NCBI GenBank assembly: GCA_913774795.1
Contig: CAJYIL010000697.1
Span: 1-11,562 of the forward strand
Length of the DNA: 11,562 bases
Origin: Pseudobdellovibrionaceae bacterium
GTDB lineage: Bacteria; Bdellovibrionota; Bdellovibrionia; Bdellovibrionales; JAMPXM01
Direction: 5' to 3'
This document shows, in pieces, positions 1 to 5,907 of the stretch. Numbering within the stretch: position 1 is the first letter of the stretch; each line of letters begins with the position of its first letter. A program made the translations under genes and the position numbers. Below the pieces are notes generated by a model. It was given only the letters and a program-made list of their open reading frames with translations, did not search any database and was not told the DNA's origin.

Positions 1-813
1 CTGCCCGTGATAGGTCAGAAAATCGAAACCGAGCCGCGAGACATTGTCGGCAAATTCGCGCAACGTCGAAATCAGCGAGAAGTAAATGATCGCGGGGCCC
101 GGCACCAGGTGTCGATAGCCGACAAACGCTCGCACCTTTTCATCCATTCCGTGAACCCCGTGGGCTTCGAGCGCGAGGTTCGGACGATCAACGCCGGCAT
201 TGAACACGTGAGCGTCGGGCAAACCTAAGACAGACAGAATATCGGCCGCCACCTGAGGTGTCGCGGTCGCGGTCAAAGCCAACGTCAGCGGTGATCCGAG
301 GCGCTCGCGAATGTCACCGAGACGAGAATAGTCAGGCCGGAAGTCGTGGCCCCAAGACGAAATGCAGTGCGCTTCATCGACCGCCAAAAGCGCCACCGGC
401 GGCGCTTTCGCGAGGGCGTCATTAAAATCGGCGACCCGAAACCTTTCAGGAGTTACGTAAACCAGCTCGAAGTCGCCACGCGCTAAGCCCCGATAGCGGG
501 CCGCCCGCTCCTCACCCGTTAACGACGAGTTGATAAACGTCGCCCGCAAGCCTTTGGCCCGCGCAGCGTCGACCTGATCCTTCATCAATGAAATCAGGGG
601 CGAAATCACGAGCGTGAAACCCCGCCCTTGCTCAGAAAACAGGCGCGCCGGAAGCTGGTAGCACAGAGATTTCCCCATCCCGGTCGGCATTAAAAGAAGG
701 CTGGACCGCCCGCCCATCAAAGCGTCGATCACGGCACGCTGCTGCCCCCGGAATTCGGTGAATCCGAAGACCTTTTCGAGGGTCACGCTAAGGGCCGATT
801 CCGAGGTGGTCAT
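1..813 (-). CDS. recQ: RecQ-family ATP-dependent DNA helicase, N-terminal part (cut by window edge)
   Basis: Reading the minus strand from the ATG at 813 gives 271 residues with no stop before the window edge, so the C-terminal part lies outside. RecQ helicases unwind DNA 3'-5' in recombination and replication-fork repair in the cytoplasm. Visible motifs in order: the RecQ-type motif 0 around FGFTEFRGQQ (residues 16-25), Walker A MPTGMGKS (42-49), DEAH box (146-149), the RecQ-specific aromatic-rich loop SSWGHDFRP (152-160), motif III TATAT (181-185), and the start of the second RecA lobe at AIIYFS (241-246) followed by TYHGQ at the edge. The DEAH box plus aromatic loop separates it from DEAD-box RNA helicases. 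The start is supported by an AAAAAGG Shine-Dalgarno a few bases upstream. It is divergent from the EF-G gene across about 107 bp. The RQC and HRDC domains cannot be assessed, so bona fide RecQ versus a RecQ-like paralogue is open. Confidence 0.93.
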   Translation of the reverse strand, partial: MTTSESALSVTLEKVFGFTEFRGQQRAVIDALMGGRSSLLLMPTGMGKSLCYQLPARLFSEQGRGFTLVISPLISLMKDQVDAARAKGLRATFINSSLTGEERAARYRGLARGDFELVYVTPERFRVADFNDALAKAPPVALLAVDEAHCISSWGHDFRPDYSRLGDIRERLGSPLTLALTATATPQVAADILSVLGLPDAHVFNAGVDRPNLALEAHGVHGMDEKVRAFVGYRHLVPGPAIIYFSLISTLREFADNVSRLGFDFLTYHGQ

Positions 814-920
814 CTGATCCTTTTTGGGCCTTTCCGAAGCTGAAATCAGGCGTTTGCAATTCGCCCGAAGCCCATGCTACACAAAGTCCTTCGACATACA
901 AACAGGAGACACTTCAGACC
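814..920. promoter_or_regulatory. Divergent intergenic region between recQ and the EF-G gene
   Basis: This spacer must carry promoters for both flanking genes, which read away from each other. On the plus strand TTGCAA (854-859), an 18-base spacer and TACACA (878-883) preceded by TG (875-876) form a plausible extended -10 promoter. It would start transcription near 890 and give a leader of about 30 nt that contains the AGGAG (904-908) ahead of the EF-G ATG. The hexamers match the sigma-70 consensus only moderately, so this is an inference. I see no clear recQ promoter on the other strand. Confidence 0.35.
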
Positions 921-3035
921 ATGGCAACACAATGGGTCTTGGACAAAGTACGTAATATCGGGATCTCGGCTCACATCGACTCGGGTAAGACCACTCTTAC
1001 CGAGCGCATCCTCTTCTACACGGGCCGTATCCACGCGATTCACGAAGTCCGCGGTAAAGACGGCGTCGGTGCAACCATGGACTCGATGGACCTTGAGCGC
1101 GAAAAAGGGATCACGATCCAGTCGGCAGCGACCAACGTTCAATGGAAAGACATCAACATCAACATCATCGACACTCCGGGACACGTCGACTTCACGATCG
1201 AAGTTGAGCGTTCGCTCCGAGTTCTCGACGGCGCGATCCTCGTTCTCTGAGGAGTTTCGGGTGTTCAATCGCAGTCGATCACCGTTGACCGTCAAATGAA
1301 GCGTTACAACGTTCCACGTTGCGCGTTCATCAACAAGCTCGACCGCTCAGGTGCAAACCCTTGGCGCGTCACTGAAGCTCTCCGCGACAAACTTCGTCTG
1401 AACGCGGTCATGGTCAACTTGCCGATCGGTCTCGAAGACAAGATCCAAGGTGTCGTCGACCTCTTGACGATGAAGGCTTACTACAACGAAGGCGACGACG
1501 GTGAAAACGTCATCGAAAAAGAGATCCCTGCAGACATGCTCGAGCAGGCTCAAACTCACCGCGCAGAACTCATCGCGAAAGTCGCCGACGTTGACGACGG
1601 CATCGCCGAGAAGTTCTTGATGGAAGAAGAGCCGACCATGGACGAATTGAAAGCGGCGATCCGCAAAGCGGTCATCAGCTTGAAGTTCGTTCCGGTCTTC
1701 TGCGGTTCGGCTTATAAAAACCGTGGCGTTCAAAAGCTCCTCGACGGCGTTGCTGACTACCTCCCGAACCCAACTCAGAAAGAGAACACAGGTCTCGATC
1801 TCGATAAGGGCGAAGAGAAGATCGTCATGAAAACTGACGATAAAGCTCCGTTCGTCGGTTACGCGTTCAAACTCGAAGACGGCCGTTACGGTCAGTTGAC
1901 GTACATGCGTATTTACCAAGGCGAAGTGAAAAAAGGCGACTTCATCGTCAACACGACGAACAAGAAGAAAGTCAAAGTTCCTCGCATGGTGAAAATGCAC
2001 TCGAACGCCATGGAAGATATCGAAGGCGCGAAAGCCGGCGACATCGTCGCACTCTTCGGTGTCGACTGCGCATCAGGTGACACGTTCACTGACGGCGATC
2101 ACAACTATGCGATGTCGTCGATGTTCGTTCCAGACGCGGTCATCTCGCTCGCGGTTGCACCAAAAGCGAAAGAAGGCGCGGCGAACTTCTCAAAGGCACT
2201 CCAAAAGTTCCGTAAAGAAGACCCGACGTTCCGTGTTCACCGCGATGAAGAGTCGAACGAGACCATCATCTCGGGCATGGGCGAGCTTCACCTGGAGATC
2301 TACATCGAGCGCATGAAGCGTGAGTTCAACTGCGAAGTCATCGCAGGTAAACCACAAGTTGCGTACCGCGAGACGATCAACGCGAAAACAGACTTCGATT
2401 ACACCCACAAGAAGCAAACGGGTGGTTCGGGTCAGTACGCGAAAATCGTCGGCGTGATCGAGCCTCTCGCTGTTGAAGAAGGCAAAGATCCGAAGTCGTA
2501 CGAATTCGAAGACAAAGTTGTCGGCGGACGCATTCCAAAAGAATTCATCCCGGCTGTCGACGAAGGCATGCAGGACCAAATGAAAAAAGGTCCACTCATC
2601 GGCTTCCCGATCGTAGGTGTGAAAGTCACTTTGACTGACGGCGCTTACCACGACGTCGACTCGAGCTACATGGCCTTCAAGATCGCTTCGATGGCGGCTC
2701 TTCGTGAGTTCTACCCGAAAGCACAACCGACAGCGCTTGAGCCGATCATGAAGCTCCAGGTGACAGCCCCAGAAGAATTCCAGGGCAACATCATGGGCCA
2801 AGTGAACCAGCGCCGCGGTATGATCCAAGGGACGACGACGATCGAGGGATCAGTCACGGTCGACGCCGAAGTTCCGCTCACGGAGATGTTCGGTTACTCG
2901 ACAGATCTTCGCTCGGCGACTCAAGGTAAAGGCGAATTCTCGATGGAATTCTCGCGCTACGCTCCGGTTCCTCGCGGAATCCAAGAAGAACTCGCGAAGA
3001 AGTACCAAGAAAAGCGCGCAGCCGAACAGAAGTAA
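921..3035 (+). CDS. fusA: Elongation factor G (EFG1/spd type) with in-frame TGA at codon 110
   Basis: EF-G is the GTPase that drives ribosomal translocation and, with RRF, can act in recycling. If codon 110 is read through, the product is 704 residues, the usual EF-G length. Motifs: P-loop AHIDSGKT (17-24), switch I GITI (63-66), G3 DTPGH (84-88), G4 NKLD (138-141), G5 GSAYKN (262-267). Domains II to V follow to the end, including GMGELHLEIY and EMFGYSTDLRS. HEVRGKDGVGATMDSM and LVL-x-GVSGVQ resemble mitochondrial EFG1 and the related spd bacterial group more than E. coli EF-G. A TGA (1248-1250) replaces the conserved G-domain cysteine while the frame continues unchanged, so an automatic caller would report two pieces, 921-1250 and 1296-3035. 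The second piece lacks the P-loop and has no convincing ribosome site. AGGAG (904-908) lies upstream of the ATG, 12 nt away. The gene stands apart from rpsL, rpsG and tuf, so it may be one of several EF-Gs. Whether it is functional depends on how the TGA is read. Confidence 0.9.
1248..1250 (+). other. In-frame TGA at the conserved EF-G cysteine position
   Basis: The codon series before and after is in one frame: GCG ATC CTC GTT CTC, TGA, then GGA GTT TCG GGT GTT CAA. In EF-Gs this block reads LVLC-(A/S/G)-V-x-GVQ, so TGA stands exactly at the cysteine (Cys114 of E. coli, residue 110 here). Only one base separates TGA from the cysteine codons TGC and TGT. Selenocysteine, readthrough, nonsense mutation and sequencing error are all possible. 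TGA terminates pyrE (5498-5500) and the MORN-like gene (3877-3879), so a genome-wide reassignment of TGA is unlikely. Confidence 0.95.
1249..1284 (+). promoter_or_regulatory. Candidate recoding hairpin just after the EF-G TGA
   Basis: Directly after the TGA a purine run GAGGAG (1249-1254) overlaps the codon. A foldable element follows. Lower stem: CGG (1258-1260) with CCG (1282-1284), a bulged G1261, and TG (1262-1263) with CA (1280-1281). A four-base bulge TTCA (1264-1267) comes next. Upper stem: ATCG (1268-1271) with CGAT (1276-1279), closed by loop CAGT. The loop begins 21 nt after the TGA, inside the distance typical of bacterial SECIS elements. The upper stem is only 4 bp, and the loop lacks the usual early G unless the closing G-C pair opens. 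The stretch encodes a conserved EF-G peptide, so the fold may be chance. Confidence 0.25.
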
Positions 3036-3064
3036 GCCTTCAGACATTCAAGTCTTAAGCTGTG

Positions 3065-3099
3065 AAAAGGCGCCCCACGCGGGCGCCTTTTTTTATTTT
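3065..3099 (+). terminator. Rho-independent terminator after the EF-G gene
   Basis: GGCGCCC (3069-3075) and GGGCGCC (3081-3087) form a perfect 7-bp GC-rich stem around the loop CACGC, extended by AAAA/TTTT pairing. A run of seven T (3088-3094) follows, then ATTTT. It lies about 30 nt past the TAA of the EF-G gene. It isolates that gene from the downstream pair and shows that transcription is expected to run past the internal TGA to the end of the gene. Confidence 0.93.
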
Positions 3100-3144
3100 C
3101 GAAACTCGGCACGTCACGCGCGAGAAGTGCTAAAACTGATCGCG

Positions 3145-3879
3145 ATGGATTCGCGCCAGAAACTCATTCTGTTCATGGGCCTTCTTTCGGTCGGAGCGGC
3201 GACCGCGCTCTACGAAACGTCGCGCGCGTCCCGACGACCGATTGCACTCAACGACTCAGCCTCTTTGGTCAGCGCTCCGGCACTTCCAGAAGCAACCCAG
3301 GCCCCTCGCGCGAACGTCTCCGCAACCGAGCACCGTCTGCCGACTGTCGCCACTCCGGCTCCAGCAGCACCGCTGAAGGCTCCTACACAAAACGATCTTG
3401 TTCCGGCGACCGCTCCCGCACCGGCACCGCGAGATACGACCGATGCAAACGGCGACCTGCGCGACTCTCAAGAGCGCCTCAGCGCGATCGATAACCTAGA
3501 ACTCAAGGCCGATCGTCTCTTTGATCTGCCGGAATTACCTGATGGTTTCGGACAGTGGTCCGTGAATCCACAGAACATGGATCAACTTGATTACCAAACC
3601 CCTGAGGGCAGCATCACGGCGTGGTATTCGCCCGACGGTGTTGCTCGCGCGCAGGAGGCGCAGCTCGCCAACGGACAACTTGTCGATCGTTGGTACAACA
3701 CCGACGGCCAAGTCGAACAGATCATGCACCAAATCGATCCACAGAATTCTTATTCGGTTTACTACTACGCGAGCGGCGAAGTCGAAGCGACCCGCATCGT
3801 CCGCGGCGGCACCGAGATCTTCACTCGCTACTCACGCGATGGCCGCCAACTCGAGCGCACGCAAACGTCGACGCAATGA
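3145..3879 (+). CDS. Membrane-anchored protein with Pro/Ala linker and MORN-like repeats
   Basis: The product is 244 residues from the ATG at 3145. Residues about 6-23 form one hydrophobic segment after a short basic start, either a signal anchor or an uncleaved signal peptide, so the rest should be periplasmic. Residues about 45-100 are rich in Pro, Ala and Thr, like a flexible linker across the periplasm. The C-terminal 95 residues carry several short repeats of the MORN / YwqK type (WYSPDG at 160-165, WYNTDG at 183-188, YYASGE at 207-212, YSRDGR at 229-234), which form beta-hairpins used in binding. No catalytic residues can be named. A GTG start at 3127 would add six residues; neither start has a good ribosome site. 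TGCTAAAAC at 3128-3136 looks like an extended -10, which would make the ATG nearly leaderless. The stop overlaps the next start (ATGA), so it is probably co-translated with the acetyltransferase. Function unknown. Confidence 0.75.
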   Translation: MDSRQKLILFMGLLSVGAATALYETSRASRRPIALNDSASLVSAPALPEATQAPRANVSATEHRLPTVATPAPAAPLKAPTQNDLVPATAPAPAPRDTTDANGDLRDSQERLSAIDNLELKADRLFDLPELPDGFGQWSVNPQNMDQLDYQTPEGSITAWYSPDGVARAQEAQLANGQLVDRWYNTDGQVEQIMHQIDPQNSYSVYYYASGEVEATRIVRGGTEIFTRYSRDGRQLERTQTSTQ

Positions 3880-4682
3880 AACTCCGCTCCCCAGGCCTTC
3901 GCTCAACTCTCATCTTCCTCGAGTTCGACGGGGCCGTTTACGATCGTGGCTCGCACATCGCCATGCACTCGCTGACAAATCCGAACTACTTCTGGGGCAA
4001 CCTACTCGTCTACGACAATGCGCCCGACGCAGAAGATTTTGATCGCTGGATCTCAGATTTCGATCGCGAGTTCACGAACCCCGCGATCTATCACCGAACA
4101 TTCGCGTGGCAATCCCCGGAGAAAGGCGATCTCTCGAAGTTTCTCGAAAACGGCTACAAACTCGAGTCGACGGCCGCCCTCACCGCGAGCGAAGTCATTA
4201 GACCGAAAAAACACAACGACGCTCTAACAATTCGCACGCTTCAAACCGACGAAGATTGGGACGACGTTCTTGAAGTTGAACTCTCGATTTCAACACCCGA
4301 CCTCCCGCGCGCCGAGTGGGCTCAGTTCATCACGAATCAATCGAAACGCTACCGCGCCATGGAAGCCGCCGGTCTCGGCCACTGGTACGGCGGATTTATC
4401 GACGGCCAACTCGTGACGAGCCTGGGCCTCTTCCACAAAAACGGCCTCGGCCGCTTTCAGAGCGTCGCGACTCATCCGGCGCATCAGCGAAAAGGATACT
4501 GCCAGACGCTCGTTTACGAAGTCTCAAAGCAAGCGCTTGCTAGCGGCGAAGCGCAGACTCTCGTGATGTGCGCCGATCCCGGCTACCATGCGATCAAGAT
4601 TTACGAGTCTGTGGGATTCGTTCAACAAGCGCTCGAACATGGTGTTTCGTGGCACGATCGCGCGCGACTTCCGAAGGATTAG
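3876..4682 (+). CDS. GNAT-family N-acetyltransferase
   Basis: The product is 268 residues from the ATG at 3876, which overlaps the upstream TGA as ATGA. An open frame extends further 5' but would run through the upstream gene, so I reject the longer form. GNAT enzymes transfer an acetyl group from acetyl-CoA to an amine. The acetyl-CoA fold is in the C-terminal half: beta-strand SLGLF (182-186), motif A SVATHPAHQRKGYCQTLV (196-213) with the pyrophosphate-binding Q/RxxGxx loop at QRKGYC (204-209), then MCADPGYHAIKIYESVGF (231-248), the usual motif B with its terminal tyrosine and GF. The N-terminal 110 residues (with NPNYFWGN at 35-42) look like a second, degenerate GNAT-like or substrate domain. 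The substrate cannot be told from sequence. Acetylation of a small amine, an antibiotic-like molecule or a protein N-terminus are all possible. Confidence 0.85.
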   Translation: MKLRSPGLRSTLIFLEFDGAVYDRGSHIAMHSLTNPNYFWGNLLVYDNAPDAEDFDRWISDFDREFTNPAIYHRTFAWQSPEKGDLSKFLENGYKLESTAALTASEVIRPKKHNDALTIRTLQTDEDWDDVLEVELSISTPDLPRAEWAQFITNQSKRYRAMEAAGLGHWYGGFIDGQLVTSLGLFHKNGLGRFQSVATHPAHQRKGYCQTLVYEVSKQALASGEAQTLVMCADPGYHAIKIYESVGFVQQALEHGVSWHDRARLPKD

Positions 4683-4873
4683 CGATTGGCCCGCAGCGGA
4701 GCCGGCAGACGCTCTCCCGCGATCGGGCCCGGCGAAGAGACACCCTGAATAGCGCCGTAGAGCAAGAGGCCCATCAGCGCCGTCAAAACCCCTAACGCAA
4801 TGAAGATGCCCGTCGTGCTCCAGATCGAGCGCGGCGCCTCTTCTCGCGGTGGTTGTTGATAACGTGCGGCCAT
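4679..4873 (-). CDS. Small single-span membrane protein of unknown function
   Basis: This 64-residue frame starts at the ATG at 4873, where GGAG stands a good distance upstream. A longer frame from a TTG at 4897 lacks such a site. A polar, proline- and arginine-containing N-terminus (AARYQQPPREEAPRS) is followed by one transmembrane helix at about residues 18-42 (GIFIALGVLTALMGLLLYGA) and a short tail with several prolines and arginines. By the positive-inside rule the N-terminus is probably cytoplasmic, but both ends carry basic residues. The stop codon overlaps the acetyltransferase stop by 4 nt in convergent orientation. The start is divergent from pyrE across about 110 bp. The length, single span and proper ribosome site suggest a real small protein. 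I cannot name a family. Confidence 0.6.
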   Translation of the reverse strand: MAARYQQPPREEAPRSIWSTTGIFIALGVLTALMGLLLYGAIQGVSSPGPIAGERLPAPLRANR

Positions 4874-4984
4874 GACCCATCTCCGTAACTGGTGCAATAA
4901 CGGGCCGTTTCATCGCTAGAACTGCCCACCTCGTAAGTGTTAGCCATATCTATGCCACGCCGACTGGAGTCTGAAAGGAACCAC
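4874..4984. promoter_or_regulatory. Divergent spacer upstream of pyrE and the small membrane protein
   Basis: Promoters for both flanking genes should lie here. The only clear element is the pyrE ribosome site AAAGGAA (4974-4980), four bases before its ATG. AT-rich stretches such as CATATCTATG (4945-4954) could hold a -10 box, but I see no convincing -35 partner. I see no pyrimidine-type attenuator (leader peptide plus terminator) before pyrE. Confidence 0.3.
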
Positions 4985-5500
4985 ATGACCCTCGCCAAAC
5001 GCGTTTACGACGTCGCTCACCTCACCGGCCAGTTTCTGCTCCGCTCAGGTAAGACGTCGACCGAGTACTTCGACAAATACCAGTTCGAATCTGACCCCAA
5101 ACTCCTCCGCGAAATTGCCCAGCAACTGGCGCCAAAAATTCCTAAAAACACGGAGTATCTTGGAGCGCTCGAAATGGGTGGCATCCCGATCGCGACGGCG
5201 CTCAGCCTCGAGACCGGTATCCCCGTCGTCTTCGTTCGCAAAACCGCAAAAGAATATGGAACTTGCAAGTTCGCTGAAGGCCCCGCCATCAAAGGTAAGC
5301 GTCTCACTTTAATAGAAGACGTCATCACAACCGGCGGACAAGTCGTGATCAGCGCAAATGACCTCAGATCCGAAGGCGCGATCATCGACGATGTCTTGTG
5401 CGTGATCGATCGAAGCGAAGGACAAACGCAAAAGATCGATGAAGCGAAGCTTCGAGTGCACGCGCTCTTCACAATGGCACAACTCAAGGAGAACGCGTGA
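4985..5500 (+). CDS. pyrE: Orotate phosphoribosyltransferase
   Basis: The product is 171 residues. It converts orotate and PRPP to orotidine 5'-phosphate in de novo pyrimidine synthesis. The start at 4985 has AAAGGAA four bases upstream; a longer open frame from 4937 lacks one. Motifs: the N-terminal OPRT signature around LLRSGKTSTEYFDKYQ (18-33, family pattern FxLxSGxxSxxYxD), a conserved MGGIPIATALS block (64-74), the flexible catalytic loop RKTAKEYGT (85-93) holding the lysines that contact PRPP, and the PRPP-binding motif LIEDVITTGGQ (109-119). It is shorter than E. coli PyrE (213 residues), closer to the compact OPRTs of other bacteria and archaea. A purine-type phosphoribosyltransferase is less likely given the N-terminal signature. 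The last base of the stop is the first base of the gloA ATG (TGATG), so the two are translationally coupled. Confidence 0.92.
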   Translation: MTLAKRVYDVAHLTGQFLLRSGKTSTEYFDKYQFESDPKLLREIAQQLAPKIPKNTEYLGALEMGGIPIATALSLETGIPVVFVRKTAKEYGTCKFAEGPAIKGKRLTLIEDVITTGGQVVISANDLRSEGAIIDDVLCVIDRSEGQTQKIDEAKLRVHALFTMAQLKENA

Positions 5501-5889
5501 TGCGCATTCTACACACCATGCTTCGCGTGAATAATCTCGACGAGTCTCTCAAATTCTACACCGAGATTCTCGGCATGCAGCTTCAGTCGAAGCGCGAATA
5601 CCCAGAGGGCAAATTCACCCTCGCGTTCGTCGGGTACGGCCCAGATAAAGATCAAGGCGGCTCGATCGAACTCACTTACAACTGGGATCGAGATTCCTAC
5701 ACTCTCGGAGATGCTTACGGACACGTCGCGCTCGCGACCGACGACATCTACGGCACTTGCGAGCGAATCAAAGCAGCCGGCGGAAAAGTGACTCGCGAGC
5801 CTGGTCCGATGAAGCACGGAACAACCGTGATCGCGTTCGTTGAAGATCCGAACGGATACAAAATCGAACTCATCGACAAGAAAAACTAG
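5500..5889 (+). CDS. gloA: Lactoylglutathione lyase (glyoxalase I)
   Basis: The product is 129 residues. It isomerises the hemithioacetal of methylglyoxal and glutathione to S-lactoylglutathione, the first step of methylglyoxal detoxification in the cytoplasm. The sequence follows E. coli GloA closely from MRILHTMLRV through AFVEDPNGYKIELI. All four metal ligands are visible: His5, Glu57 (in IELTYNW), His75 (in YGHVAL) and Glu123 (in KIELI). The short form without the eukaryotic N-terminal and loop insertions usually uses nickel or cobalt rather than zinc. The start at 5500 has AAGGAG (5486-5491) with an 8-nt gap; a GTG one codon upstream is less well placed. It is coupled to pyrE, though no metabolic link is obvious. 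No glyoxalase II gene is in the window. Confidence 0.95.
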   Translation: MRILHTMLRVNNLDESLKFYTEILGMQLQSKREYPEGKFTLAFVGYGPDKDQGGSIELTYNWDRDSYTLGDAYGHVALATDDIYGTCERIKAAGGKVTREPGPMKHGTTVIAFVEDPNGYKIELIDKKN

Positions 5890-5893
5890 TTCG

Positions 5894-5907
5894 CGTAAGC
5901 GCTTACG
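5894..5907. repeat. Perfect 14-bp palindrome between convergent gene ends
   Basis: CGTAAGCGCTTACG reads the same on both strands. It sits between the gloA stop and the kinase stop and overlaps the kinase TAA (5903-5905). It has no T-run on either side and no loop, so it is not a standard intrinsic terminator. It could be a weak bidirectional stop or chance. Confidence 0.4.

Noticed and set aside
7..228. 73-residue plus-strand frame at the left edge
   Set aside because: It is antisense to the recQ coding sequence, whose motifs are clear on the other strand.
1248..1250. Genetic code with TGA as a sense codon throughout the genome
   Set aside because: TGA ends pyrE and the MORN-like gene exactly where the next gene starts, and no other recognised gene in the window contains an in-frame TGA.
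1347..2828. Long minus-strand open frames opposite the EF-G gene (1347-2000 and 2190-2828)
   Set aside because: They are antisense shadows produced by the biased codon use of EF-G. They show no family motifs and no ribosome sites.
921..3035. Frameshift as the cause of the split EF-G gene
   Set aside because: Both pieces are in the same frame (1296 minus 921 is a multiple of 3), and the 15 codons between the TGA and the ATG at 1296 read as expected EF-G sequence. Only a substitution or recoding explains it.
3621..3875. N-terminal extension of the acetyltransferase (353-residue form)
   Set aside because: It overlaps most of the C-terminal half of the upstream gene, is Arg/Ser-rich like an off-frame reading, and the ATGA overlap at 3876 gives a natural start.
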